The position numbers were made by a program, and so were the translations under genes. The notes below the pieces were generated by a model, which made no database searches, was not told where the DNA came from, and was given only the letters and a program-made list of their open reading frames with translations. 7,784 nucleotides of DNA. Origin: Phycisphaerae bacterium (lineage in GTDB: Bacteria; Planctomycetota; Phycisphaerae; JAAYCJ01). This document shows, one piece after another, positions 1 to 7,090 of this stretch. Every line of letters starts with the position of its first letter. Position 1 is the stretch's first letter. The stretch spans positions 1-7,784 of the forward strand of contig WFQY01000269.1 in assembly GCA_015486815.1 (NCBI GenBank), read 5' to 3'.

Positions 1-1552
1 ATTCTATAGATCGCAATTTTTTATAATGTTTAATTAGCCTACCGTCAATGTATAAATTCGATCCGTCGGGTATGTTCGGATATCGCTTGGGATGAGTATT
101 ACTCTGCCAAACAATAGTAAGATTATGGTCTCGATAAGGTAAATTGTCGATGATAAAGTATGGCCAAGATGAGATAAACTTTGCCGGTGTTATCTTCAGA
201 TGGTCATCGCTACGAACTTGCAGTCCTATCAGTTTGGTAACAACAAAGTCGATAACACCACAAGGAAAATCAAATTTTATCGTCCCTTCGCGTTGATTTA
301 TTCTCAGCCTATCTATCCAATCGAAGTCGTAATCTGCGTAAAATTTTCTGCAATAATCGATGAATTCGCAGTAGCTTGTAATTTTGGATTTGTGAATGGA
401 GAATGTTTTTGATGTGTGATGCTTTCTTTCGTATTTTGCGAGTAAGTGCGCAAGTTCGGGGTACGGAAAGCACATCAGCGTTTCTTTTGCATAAGGAACA
501 ACATAGTAACTATTTGGCTGACTGATTTTGCATAGAATTGTTCCGATGGATATGCGTCTGTCAGCGAACCATCGAGCGTCGGACAATAGCATCAAAAATG
601 TTTTTATGTCGGTTTGTTTGATGCGAATAAATTGTGTCGTTCTATCGACAGCTAAATATGCCTGTAAAGCGTATATCTGAGCTGACCATAGTTTATTAAG
701 CCAAGGCTCGGGAGAATCAAATTTCGGTGCATTTTTCTTTATCCAACGTTGGTTGACAGCTATTACGCTGTTTATCGGCAGGCGTCTCGTAAATCTTTTC
801 TGAAAATCAGTCAGCGCATTCGGAATATTATGGCCAGCTGTCAGTTTACGATAATTTTTAATTATCACTCCGCCCATCATAAAAGTATTTGCTTTCGTAA
901 GTTTGCAAGAGAGAAAATCGCTTTTGTTGACCGCTTGCTTTAATTTGCATTTGGTGCTTTTATAGAATATCAGGCAATCGGCATTGTGGCTAATATAGTT
1001 TATATGTTTGATGGTAACATATTTTGTTTTCAGATTTTGTCGTGCGATTTTGTCCGACGGAGCAATATAGATAGCGACAAAAAATTGTCCCTTATAATCA
1101 ACGCAAATATCGCGAATAATCCGCCATCGTCCGAGAGTTTTATCAGAACGTGAGCGAAATTCACTCAGCATTGATATTCCACGCCAAGAATGTTTGGCAG
1201 ATGTAAATTCGACGGGTTTACCTGCGACTATAAGGCTGAATTGGCCTAAGTTCGCTTGCAGCGATAGTTTGTCGGGCTCGTGATATTCGTAAATGTTCGC
1301 TATCGGAATTTTATCGCATCGCGTAGGCGATTTTGTGGTTACCACCGTATATCCGCCTATGATAGTTGTTTCGTAAGGATTGCGAATAGTACGAAAATAA
1401 TCCGCGGAAGATAGCTGTTTGCATACGGTAGTTCGCAGCGATTTATATCGAGACAAGTTTTTATATATTTTTTGATATATTTGCATAGCAGACGTATTTT
1501 CTGCCGATGTGAATAGCATTAATGTCATCAGCAATGTAGAAATCATTTTCAT
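1..1552 (-). CDS. Secreted glycoside-hydrolase-like protein with MGH1-type C-terminal domain, 3' end missing
   Basis: An uninterrupted reading frame of 517 codons runs from an ATG at 1552 to the left edge with no stop. Residues 1-22 look like a signal peptide: a Lys, a hydrophobic stretch of Leu/Met/Phe, and a T-S-A cleavage site before Met23, so export is expected. A beta-rich, Lys-rich middle follows. Residues about 267-300 (N-Q-R-W, then A-P-K-F-D-S-P) resemble the entry to the (alpha/alpha)6 barrel of MGH1-like glycosidases. Residues about 435-515 resemble the C-terminal beta domain of those enzymes: LIGL at 441-444, then RSDD, a W-P-Y-F-I-I-D-N stretch, and a closing Y-I-D-G. The space between these blocks is only about 170 residues, short for a full barrel, and I cannot identify the acid/base residues. 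The start overlaps the RNase H stop as ATGA and has no own ribosome site, so translation is probably coupled. Family assignment is from remembered motifs; activity is unproven. The frame choice is secure. Confidence 0.62.
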   Translation of the reverse strand, partial: MKMISTLLMTLMLFTSAENTSAMQIYQKIYKNLSRYKSLRTTVCKQLSSADYFRTIRNPYETTIIGGYTVVTTKSPTRCDKIPIANIYEYHEPDKLSLQANLGQFSLIVAGKPVEFTSAKHSWRGISMLSEFRSRSDKTLGRWRIIRDICVDYKGQFFVAIYIAPSDKIARQNLKTKYVTIKHINYISHNADCLIFYKSTKCKLKQAVNKSDFLSCKLTKANTFMMGGVIIKNYRKLTAGHNIPNALTDFQKRFTRRLPINSVIAVNQRWIKKNAPKFDSPEPWLNKLWSAQIYALQAYLAVDRTTQFIRIKQTDIKTFLMLLSDARWFADRRISIGTILCKISQPNSYYVVPYAKETLMCFPYPELAHLLAKYERKHHTSKTFSIHKSKITSYCEFIDYCRKFYADYDFDWIDRLRINQREGTIKFDFPCGVIDFVVTKLIGLQVRSDDHLKITPAKFISSWPYFIIDNLPYRDHNLTIVWQSNTHPKRYPNIPDGSNLYIDGRLIKHYKKLRSIE

Positions 1553-2283
1553 ATTTTTGTTAGCTTAAAGACTGCTCCGCATTCGGAATTACTGCACCGT
1601 ATCTGGATAGGGGGTGAGCCAGGTGAAAGATCCCGCTGCATCGCAAGGACTGTCGGCAGTACCGACTGTGCTGCGTAGAGACAAAATCCTGCCGGCACAA
1701 CGGAAGTAAATACGAAACACATTCCCTGCTGAAGTTTGGCATTGCAGGTACCTTCTTCGGGAGCTTTTGTTACCTCTACGAGTATCTTGGGAATATTGGA
1801 TTTGGCAGAGCTACCGGACGTATGAGTAGGCGCTGGTTGTGGTTTGTTAATCGCTTGTTGTTGCTGCTGACTCTGTCCTGCTTTGGAATCGAGGACTTTG
1901 TTTACCAGTTGATCAGCTTCACTATTGAATTCTCTTTTGATATGTCGAATCTGCCAACGATCAAGAGAAAGCAGTAGCCGTTGAATCTGCTGATACAATT
2001 TCAATAGATTTTCGCTCTTTACGCGATATTCACCGATGATTTGCTTGACCATAAGTTCACTGTCGCTGAAAATATGGAGGATTTTTATATTGTGTTTTTT
2101 AGCGGATTGCAAACCCTTGAGTAGTCCCGTGTATTCAGCGACATTGTTGGTAGTCTCGCCTAAAAATATCCCTTCCGATTCGATTGTAGCCCCGTTAGGC
2201 TCTTTCAGTATGTAAGCACAGGCAGCGGGGCCGGGATTCCCACGTGCACCACCATCGACATAGAGTTCTTTATGGTCTGACAT
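1549..2283 (-). CDS. rnhA: RNase HI fused to a TIGR04076-like C-terminal domain
   Basis: This 244-residue protein has two domains. Residues 5-135 are a type 1 RNase H fold of the compact YpeP/archaeal style, which cleaves RNA in RNA-DNA hybrids. The four expected metal-binding acids are visible: D10 in YVDGGARGNPGP, E50 in NNVAEY, D74 in FSDSE and D124 in FNSEADQLVN, so the enzyme should be active. A Gln/Pro/Ser/Thr-rich linker (about 136-163, with a run of five Gln) joins it to residues 164-244. That part resembles the small family TIGR04076: I-L-V-E-V-T, then C180, G187, C189, the A-G-F-C-L-Y-A-A block with C201, and a closing C230-x4-C235 before V-F-K-L. The role of this domain is unknown to me; metal or redox binding is only suggested by the cysteines. 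The gene lies 26 bases after the zinc-ribbon gene with only a weak GAAGAA-like ribosome site, and its TGA overlaps the next ATG. The ATG start at 2283 fits the usual N-terminus of the fold. Confidence 0.9.
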   Translation of the reverse strand: MSDHKELYVDGGARGNPGPAACAYILKEPNGATIESEGIFLGETTNNVAEYTGLLKGLQSAKKHNIKILHIFSDSELMVKQIIGEYRVKSENLLKLYQQIQRLLLSLDRWQIRHIKREFNSEADQLVNKVLDSKAGQSQQQQQAINKPQPAPTHTSGSSAKSNIPKILVEVTKAPEEGTCNAKLQQGMCFVFTSVVPAGFCLYAAQSVLPTVLAMQRDLSPGSPPIQIRCSNSECGAVFKLTKI

Positions 2284-2309
2284 AATTGCTATTTTTTCGA
2301 TTCTTCGTG

Positions 2310-3038
2310 TTATTTTGAAATATACAAAATTCTGCCACAGTTATTGCAAATTTGCAATTCTTCGCGTGTCATAAGGGAATTTACCTTTTCCAGAGGAATA
2401 GACATATAACAGCCTGAGCAGATATATTCCTGCGCTTTCGGATTCGGTTTTATTACTTCTGCGAGTGCTTCACCTTCGTGATGGTCAGCGACTCTCTGAA
2501 AGACCGCGAGGTCTTCCGGCGGGATATTTTCCGTGAGCTTTTTGTATTCAGCTTCCAGCTTTTCTATTTGTCGTTTCAGTGTCAGATTTTCCTGATCTAT
2601 TTGTTTTTTACGTTCTTCGAGTTCCTGATTTGCCTTTTGAGAATTTTCTTTCAATTCTTCAAGAGCGGATTTGAGATTATCTATTTCCGTTAGCTCCTTA
2701 AGAATCTGCTCTTCAAGCTTGGAATTATCCGCACGGGCGGTATTTAGCTGAGTAAGTATAGTTGAATATTCCTTATTACTCTTTGCGGAGTTAAGCTGAA
2801 TTTGCAGTTTGCTAATTTCGGTCTCGCGGGTTTTGCACTCGAGTTCCAATTGCGCCACCTGTGTTTGCCTCTGTTTGATTTCTTCGGTTTGTGCAATTAT
2901 CTGCTCTTGTTGCTGTTTGATTTGAATTTCCTGCTGGTGTATCTGCCTCTCTTTTCGGCGAAGCTGATGTTTTAATCCGCGTAACTTGCTTTCCACCGCC
3001 TGCAAAGTATGCAAGGCTTCCAGCGATTGAGAAACCAT
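2310..3038 (-). CDS. Coiled-coil protein with C-terminal C4 zinc ribbon (DUF164/zf-RING_7 type)
   Basis: The protein is 242 residues from the ATG at 3038. Residues about 5-190 are an almost continuous, Gln/Glu/Lys-rich coiled coil with no membrane segment or signal peptide, so it is cytoplasmic. The C-terminus holds a zinc ribbon with two CxxC knuckles, C207/C210 and C231/C234, separated by 20 residues, matching the C4-type zinc ribbon family (PF02591). The exact function of the family is not settled; nucleic-acid or protein binding is usually proposed. It sits directly upstream of an RNase H gene, as in mycobacteria (Rv2229c-Rv2228c), which suggests a functional link. A GTG at 3050 would add four residues, but a perfect GGAGG lies 5 bases before the ATG at 3038, which decides the start. 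It is the first gene of the leftward operon. Confidence 0.87.
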   Translation of the reverse strand: MVSQSLEALHTLQAVESKLRGLKHQLRRKERQIHQQEIQIKQQQEQIIAQTEEIKQRQTQVAQLELECKTRETEISKLQIQLNSAKSNKEYSTILTQLNTARADNSKLEEQILKELTEIDNLKSALEELKENSQKANQELEERKKQIDQENLTLKRQIEKLEAEYKKLTENIPPEDLAVFQRVADHHEGEALAEVIKPNPKAQEYICSGCYMSIPLEKVNSLMTREELQICNNCGRILYISK

Positions 3039-3043
3039 TGAAA

Positions 3044-3048
3044 CCTCC
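3044..3048 (-). promoter_or_regulatory. Ribosome binding site of the zinc-ribbon gene
   Basis: The minus strand reads GGAGG here, 5 bases before the ATG at 3038. This favours that ATG over the GTG at 3050, which this site would overlap. Confidence 0.75.
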
Positions 3049-3079
3049 ACTCTCTTGATTTTGACACCATACTATTTAG

Positions 3080-3107
3080 TTGTTAATTGTAATTCCGAGT
3101 TTATAGT
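3080..3107 (+). promoter_or_regulatory. Possible second promoter of the rightward operon
   Basis: TTGTTA (3080-3085) and TATAGT (3102-3107) are separated by 16 bases on the plus strand. The match is moderate (4/6 and 5/6), the DNA is AT-rich, and a better-placed candidate lies downstream, so this is a weak call. Confidence 0.22.
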
Positions 3108-3116
3108 AAAAATATC

Positions 3117-3145
3117 ATTATCTCTTTTGTTGCTAAAATCTGCAA
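3117..3145 (-). promoter_or_regulatory. Candidate sigma70-type promoter of the leftward operon
   Basis: On the minus strand, TTGCAG (3145-3140) is followed after 17 bases by GATAAT (3122-3117). The -10 matches the consensus at 5 of 6 positions and the -35 at 3 of 6. Transcription would start near 3110, giving a leader of about 70 bases before the zinc-ribbon ATG. This is by inspection only; another -10-like TATAAA lies closer to the gene. Confidence 0.4.
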
Positions 3146-3193
3146 GGTTAATTTATGGACGAATAGGAAAAAATTCAAGGATCATTATCAGTC

Positions 3194-3221
3194 TTGAACA
3201 ATCAGATAAACAATGTACAAT
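3194..3221 (+). promoter_or_regulatory. Candidate sigma70-type promoter of the polysaccharide operon
   Basis: TTGAAC (3194-3199) and TACAAT (3216-3221) are separated by 16 bases. The -10 matches 5 of 6 consensus positions and the -35 matches 4 of 6. Transcription would start near 3228, giving a leader of about 47 bases before the phosphotransferase ATG at 3275. No riboswitch-like fold is evident in that leader. Confidence 0.45.
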
Positions 3222-3264
3222 AAATATCACCGGAATTACAGGCCTGAGAACAGAAATTGCATCG

Positions 3265-3270
3265 AAAGGG
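3265..3270 (+). promoter_or_regulatory. Ribosome binding site that sets the phosphotransferase start
   Basis: AAAGGG lies 4 bases before the ATG at 3275. It supports that ATG over the upstream in-frame TTG at 3257, which has no good ribosome site. Confidence 0.6.
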
Positions 3271-3274
3271 AATT

Positions 3275-4729
3275 ATGACGGTTAAGCGGGCGGTACAAGC
3301 ATTTATTCTTGTGCTTATTGACTTATTGGCATTTTATATTGCGTTATTTTCAGCGATATTTTTACGAGCTTATGTTCTTCCGACATCGAGATTTACGCCA
3401 TATCAAGTTCCCGAGTGGTATTTTCAGACACATTTGGCATTATGGTGGATGCCTCTTGTATTTATTCTTGCTATCGCGTATGAAGGACTTTATTTCAAAC
3501 GATTACCGTTTTGGGAGGAAATGAGGCTTTTAGTCAAAGCTGTTACTATTGCCTTTTTTATAACGTTAGCAATAGTCAGTTTGGGTAAATTAACCGTAAA
3601 TGTTTCCCGATTGCTTTTAACGACGATGTGGTTTGTGAGTCTTATTACATTTCCATCGTTAAGATGGATAGGGAAAAAGGTGCTTTCGTATAGTGGACTA
3701 TGGAAGCAGAATGTTTTAATACTCGGAGCTGGAAACGCTGGTCGAGCTGTATTGAAGGGACTTGAACGTGAAAATATGCTCGGATATAAAGTGATAGGCT
3801 TTTTGGATGATGATCCGGAAAAAATAGGCACTACGATAAAATCTACCACGAATTTAGAGGAATATCGTGTTTTTGGTCAAATACATCAATTCAAGAAATT
3901 CGTTCGCATTATGAAAATCTCGACAATTGTTATTGCTATGCCTTCTCTCGACCCTGTTAAACACTCGAAAATGGTTAGCGAAGTCCAACGGTATGTCTCG
4001 CATGTTTTACTTGTGCCTCAGCTGAAGGGGATTGCTCTGCTGAATACCGAGCTTCGCGCCCTATTTATGGAACAGCTGTTTCTACTGAAAATCAGGAATA
4101 ATCTCCGATCGTTATATGCACAAATTATAAAACGTTGTTTTGACATAATAGTATCATCTCTGTTTTTGGTGGTTCTATCGCCTGTATTTCTTATTTTATA
4201 TCTTGCGGTAAAACTGACTTCACCCGGGCCCGCCATCTTTGTACAAAAACGTCCCGGAAAAAATGGGAAAATTATAAATGTCTATAAATTTCGCACAATG
4301 TATCTTGACGGTGATAAACGATTGGAAAAGGTATTGAAAGAAAATCCCGAACTTGCGGAAGAATGGCGGGTATATCGTAAATTAAAGACGTCTGATCCGA
4401 GGGTTACTCCGGTCGGAAAATTTCTGAGAAAATCTTCTCTTGATGAGTTACCTCAGATTTTTAATGTTTTCGTTGGACAAATGAGTATGGTAGGACCAAG
4501 ACCGTATATGATTTCCGAAATAGCTCAGCTTGAAGAAGCTGCTGATATTATACTAATGACCAAACCCGGCTTATGCGGGCTTTGGCAGTGTAGCGGTAGA
4601 AATGAGCTTTCGTTCGAAGACAGAGTTCAGCTTGAAGAATGGTATGTTTTGAATTGGTCGCTTTGGCTTGATATTATACTTATGTTCAAAACGGCAGGTG
4701 TCGTCCTGACTGCGAAAGGTGCATATTAA
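3275..4729 (+). CDS. WbaP-type polyprenyl-phosphate hexose-1-phosphate transferase
   Basis: This 484-residue inner-membrane enzyme should transfer a sugar-1-phosphate from a nucleotide sugar to a polyprenyl phosphate (normally undecaprenyl phosphate), the first membrane step of O-antigen, capsule or exopolysaccharide synthesis. Four N-terminal membrane helices are visible at about 8-30, 54-74, 87-107 and 113-133. A Rossmann-like domain follows, with the glycine-rich G-A-G-N-A-G at 151-156 and FLDDDPEK after it. The catalytic bacterial sugar transferase domain starts at K286-R287-C-F-D with a re-entrant hydrophobic helix, then KFRTM (338-342), the Asp-Glu dyad D390/E391 in DELPQ, VGPRPY (406-411), KPG..GLWQ.SGR and a terminal GAY. 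The W-R-V-Y-R-K-L insert and the overall length fit full-length WbaP rather than small PglC-like forms. The sugar cannot be told. It heads the rightward operon, 16 bases before the FkbH-like gene. Confidence 0.93.
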   Translation: MTVKRAVQAFILVLIDLLAFYIALFSAIFLRAYVLPTSRFTPYQVPEWYFQTHLALWWMPLVFILAIAYEGLYFKRLPFWEEMRLLVKAVTIAFFITLAIVSLGKLTVNVSRLLLTTMWFVSLITFPSLRWIGKKVLSYSGLWKQNVLILGAGNAGRAVLKGLERENMLGYKVIGFLDDDPEKIGTTIKSTTNLEEYRVFGQIHQFKKFVRIMKISTIVIAMPSLDPVKHSKMVSEVQRYVSHVLLVPQLKGIALLNTELRALFMEQLFLLKIRNNLRSLYAQIIKRCFDIIVSSLFLVVLSPVFLILYLAVKLTSPGPAIFVQKRPGKNGKIINVYKFRTMYLDGDKRLEKVLKENPELAEEWRVYRKLKTSDPRVTPVGKFLRKSSLDELPQIFNVFVGQMSMVGPRPYMISEIAQLEEAADIILMTKPGLCGLWQCSGRNELSFEDRVQLEEWYVLNWSLWLDIILMFKTAGVVLTAKGAY

Positions 4730-4745
4730 GGGAGTGTAAAACGGA

Positions 4746-6419
4746 ATGGATTCACAAAAACCGAAAGTGCTCGTCATAGCTGACAGCACTGTTGAACCTC
4801 TGAAAAATTACATCTCGAACTTCGAAGAGATTTCCGTTGATATTGCTCCGTTCGATCAGGTAATACCGACTTTGCTTTCGCAAAATCTGCAAGAATATAA
4901 ATTAGTTGTTGTTCTATCTCAGCTTGAAAAAATTTCTCCTACATTTGCCGAACTTGCGGAATCAAATCAAACCAATAGCGAGCAAATTTTTTCCGAAGTG
5001 CGTGAATTTGCCGAAATTTTACGTTCAGCGGCTACTAAAACCGAGTGGCTAATTGTCTATAACTGGGTACCGCCGAGATGGGGAATATTTAATTCTCTTA
5101 CCGGTTGGTCAAATTCGGGTGTTAATCGAATTTTGAACCTTGCGAATGAGACTCTCGCTCGAGAGCTTGATAATGTACGAAATATCGCTGTCATCGACCA
5201 TTCTCAGTTGTTTATCGATGTGAACAATCGAATATTCGACCCGAAACTCTGGGCTATAGGAAAGATGCTTTATTCTTCGTATAGCTTTGAGGAGTTAGCG
5301 GGTCAAATTGTATCATTTGTTCGAGCTGCTACCGGAAAGAGCAGAAAACTTATTGCTGTTGATCTTGACAATACTTTATGGGGCGGGCTGGTCGGCGACG
5401 TTGGCTGGGAAAACCTCAAACTCGGTGGTACGGACGCGATAGGTGAGTCGTTTGTTTTGTTTCAAAAGCAACTTAAAGCGCTCAAAAATCGTGGTATTCT
5501 ATTGGCACTGGTCAGTCAAAATTATGAGGATCTCGCACTTGAAGCGATAGATAAGCATCCTGCGATGGTATTAAAACGCGACGATTTCGTAACGTGGCGG
5601 ATAAACTTAAACAGCAAAGCTGACAATATTTGTGAAATTGTCGATGAGATAAATATCGGCTTGCAGTCGGTGGTGTTTATCGATGATACCCCTCAGCAGC
5701 GGAGTCTTGTGAAGGAGACACTGCCCGAAGTGCTTGTTCCCGATTGGCCCGAAGATCCCGTTTTATATCCTTATGCGCTGAAAAAGCTGTATTGCTTTGA
5801 GCAGTTTCAATTGACAGCTGAGGATAAAAAACGTACGGAGATGATAAAGGGCGAGCGAAAGCGAAAAGCGAGTTTGACAAGGGGAATTTCTCGCGAAGAT
5901 TGGCTTAAACGTCTGAATGTTAATATTAGAATTGAAAAAATCAACAAAGGCAATATCGTAAGGGTGGCTCAGCTATTGAATAGAACAAATCAGTTTAATC
6001 TGACAACGCGACGAATGAGTGAAGAAAGTTTTATGCAATGGCTTGATGAGAAAAGAGACATTAGGAGTGCTTATGCAATTTCGGCATCTGATAAGTTTGG
6101 TGAATATGGCCTGATCGGTGTGATTTCGTTTGAAACTGAAGACAATACTATAAGAATTTGTGATTTTTTGGTAAGCTGTCGAGCGGTGGGGCGGGGTATA
6201 GAAGATGCTATAATCGCTTTTGTTTCTCAGCAAGCGGTTGATAGTAATAAGGAAAAAGTAATAGCGGAATTTGTGCCAACAGCTAAAAATCGACCGATGA
6301 GGGAATTTCTGGAAAAAATCGCTGATGATGTTAACGAAGATACATTTACGTTTATTCCTCAAAATCACAAATATCCCGAGTATATCAAAAGAGAGATAAT
6401 CGATGGACAGACTACTTGA
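4746..6419 (+). CDS. FkbH-like HAD-IIIC protein with SGNH-like and GNAT-like domains
   Basis: This 557-residue protein belongs to the HAD-superfamily subfamily IIIC (FkbH-like). Studied relatives take a three-carbon unit from 1,3-bisphosphoglycerate and load it on an acyl carrier protein. Residues about 5-195 look like the SGNH-type N-terminal domain (V-L-V-I-A-D-S-T-V-E-P-L, S14 in the GDS-like position). The HAD core spans about 203-350: D206 and D208 in DLDNTLWGG, S257 in VSQN (motif II), K291 (motif III) and D313/D314 in FIDDTP (motif IV). Relatives often have SKN where this has SQN. The C-terminal part, about 385-550, is GNAT-like, with the family signature N-R-T-N-Q-F-N at 412-418. GGGAG lies 11 bases before the ATG, a rather long spacing. 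The 3' end overlaps the carrier-protein gene by 17 bases, which fits a direct enzyme-carrier partnership. The loaded acyl group cannot be told from sequence. Confidence 0.92.
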   Translation: MDSQKPKVLVIADSTVEPLKNYISNFEEISVDIAPFDQVIPTLLSQNLQEYKLVVVLSQLEKISPTFAELAESNQTNSEQIFSEVREFAEILRSAATKTEWLIVYNWVPPRWGIFNSLTGWSNSGVNRILNLANETLARELDNVRNIAVIDHSQLFIDVNNRIFDPKLWAIGKMLYSSYSFEELAGQIVSFVRAATGKSRKLIAVDLDNTLWGGLVGDVGWENLKLGGTDAIGESFVLFQKQLKALKNRGILLALVSQNYEDLALEAIDKHPAMVLKRDDFVTWRINLNSKADNICEIVDEINIGLQSVVFIDDTPQQRSLVKETLPEVLVPDWPEDPVLYPYALKKLYCFEQFQLTAEDKKRTEMIKGERKRKASLTRGISREDWLKRLNVNIRIEKINKGNIVRVAQLLNRTNQFNLTTRRMSEESFMQWLDEKRDIRSAYAISASDKFGEYGLIGVISFETEDNTIRICDFLVSCRAVGRGIEDAIIAFVSQQAVDSNKEKVIAEFVPTAKNRPMREFLEKIADDVNEDTFTFIPQNHKYPEYIKREIIDGQTT

Positions 6420-6645
6420 GCAGGTAAAACAGACAATAGCTGACACTTTGAAAGTCGATATTAAAACCATCGCAGATGATGCTACACAAGATGATGTAGC
6501 AGCTTGGGATTCTATGGGGCATTTGAATATTATAATGGAGCTTGAGAGAAGGTTTAGCGTGTCTTTTTCTACGGAAGAGGCAATCAATAGTTTATCTATT
6601 CCCAAAATTATCGAGACACTCAAAGGAAAGCTCAATGGCAGTTGA
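6403..6645 (+). CDS. Stand-alone acyl carrier protein
   Basis: This 80-residue acidic helical protein has the size and pattern of an acyl carrier protein. The phosphopantetheine attachment serine is S37 in W-D-S-M-G-H, followed by the helix II pattern L-N-I-I-M-E-L-E-R-R-F and the conserved F-S-T-E-E-A start of helix III. It should be modified by a phosphopantetheinyl transferase encoded elsewhere and carry an acyl thioester in the cytoplasm. Its ATG lies inside the FkbH-like gene (17-base overlap) and it overlaps the following GNAT gene by 11 bases, so the three products are probably translated together. Position beside FkbH indicates a dedicated carrier for that acyl unit, not the fatty-acid AcpP. 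Confidence 0.93.
   Translation: MDRLLEQVKQTIADTLKVDIKTIADDATQDDVAAWDSMGHLNIIMELERRFSVSFSTEEAINSLSIPKIIETLKGKLNGS
6623..6628 (+). promoter_or_regulatory. Ribosome binding site of the GNAT gene
   Basis: AAGGAA lies 6 bases before the ATG at 6635, inside the end of the carrier-protein gene. It supports that ATG over longer in-frame starts that would run deep into the carrier-protein gene. Confidence 0.65.
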
Positions 6646-7090
6646 AATCATTTCGTTTGAAGATAAATATTGGAGCTTGCTAAGGGAATTCCTCAATCGC
6701 TACTGGAAGGAAAATCACCCCGTTTGCAGAAAGGAGCTATTCTATTGGCAATACAGAGGCGGTGGTGCTTTGAAAATTGCAATCGAAAGGGGAGAGATTA
6801 TCGGGTTTTTAGGAGCTATTCCCGGAAAGTATATTTTGGATGGTAAACTCATCAGGGGTGTTGCCCTTGCGATATGGGTGGTAATCGAAAAATATCGCAA
6901 TTCCGGGCTCGGAATCTTGCTGCTAAATGAGGTGGAAAAAGAAAATGATTGTGTTGTCTGTTTGGGGGTAAACAAAGCTGTTGTCAAATTTTACGAGATG
7001 CGCAATTATAAATATCTGGACAGACTCAACCGATATGTAATTCCGCTCGATGAAAATTTGTATTCCGAACTTGTTGGCGGTAGTTGGTAG
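6635..7090 (+). CDS. GNAT-family acyltransferase, N-terminal half, ending at in-frame TAG
   Basis: From the ATG at 6635 this encodes 151 residues with a recognisable GNAT fold. The elements seen are F-Y-W-Q-Y near residue 33, the beta-hairpin with I-I-G-F-L-G, the strand A-L-A-I-W-V-V, and the acyl-CoA pyrophosphate-binding loop Y87-R88-N-S-G-L-G, followed by a C-L-G-V-N strand and the Y-E-M-R-N-Y segment usual at the end of the fold. GNAT enzymes move acyl groups from CoA, or in such cassettes possibly from the adjacent acyl carrier protein, to an amine or hydroxyl. It overlaps the carrier-protein gene by 11 bases. The frame stops at TAG 7088-7090 but stays open in the same frame to 7669, so this is likely the first half of a roughly 344-residue protein. 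The half may still be functional because the acyl-CoA site is complete. The acceptor is unknown. Confidence 0.85.
   Translation: MAVEIISFEDKYWSLLREFLNRYWKENHPVCRKELFYWQYRGGGALKIAIERGEIIGFLGAIPGKYILDGKLIRGVALAIWVVIEKYRNSGLGILLLNEVEKENDCVVCLGVNKAVVKFYEMRNYKYLDRLNRYVIPLDENLYSELVGGSW
7088..7090 (+). other. In-frame amber codon separating the two GNAT halves
   Basis: TAG follows a TGG codon and is followed directly by GTG in the same frame. The frame is otherwise open from 6635 to 7666. The other six complete genes or gene parts here with visible stops end in TAA (three) or TGA (three). That is consistent with TAG being unusual here, but the number is too small to prove it. Confidence 0.6.

Noticed and set aside
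200..943. Short plus-strand reading frames at 200-412 and 749-943
   Set aside because: They lie inside the long minus-strand frame that runs from 1552 to the left edge, match no recognisable protein and have no ribosome sites.
3051..3274. A riboswitch or small RNA in the divergent intergenic region
   Set aside because: No convincing stem-loop set or known motif was seen by eye; only promoter-like hexamers stand out.
3055..3285. A 76-residue plus-strand frame before the phosphotransferase
   Set aside because: It covers the divergent promoter region, lacks a ribosome site and has no protein-like pattern; it also overlaps the true start of the phosphotransferase.
6542..6634. A longer N-terminus for the GNAT protein
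   Set aside because: The extension would lie within the carrier-protein gene in another frame, and the ATG at 6635 has a good ribosome site and starts the fold properly.
5973..6635. A 220-residue minus-strand frame opposite the FkbH C-terminus and the carrier protein
   Set aside because: It is antisense to two confidently identified genes; its Ser/Phe/Ile-rich content is what the reverse of such genes gives.
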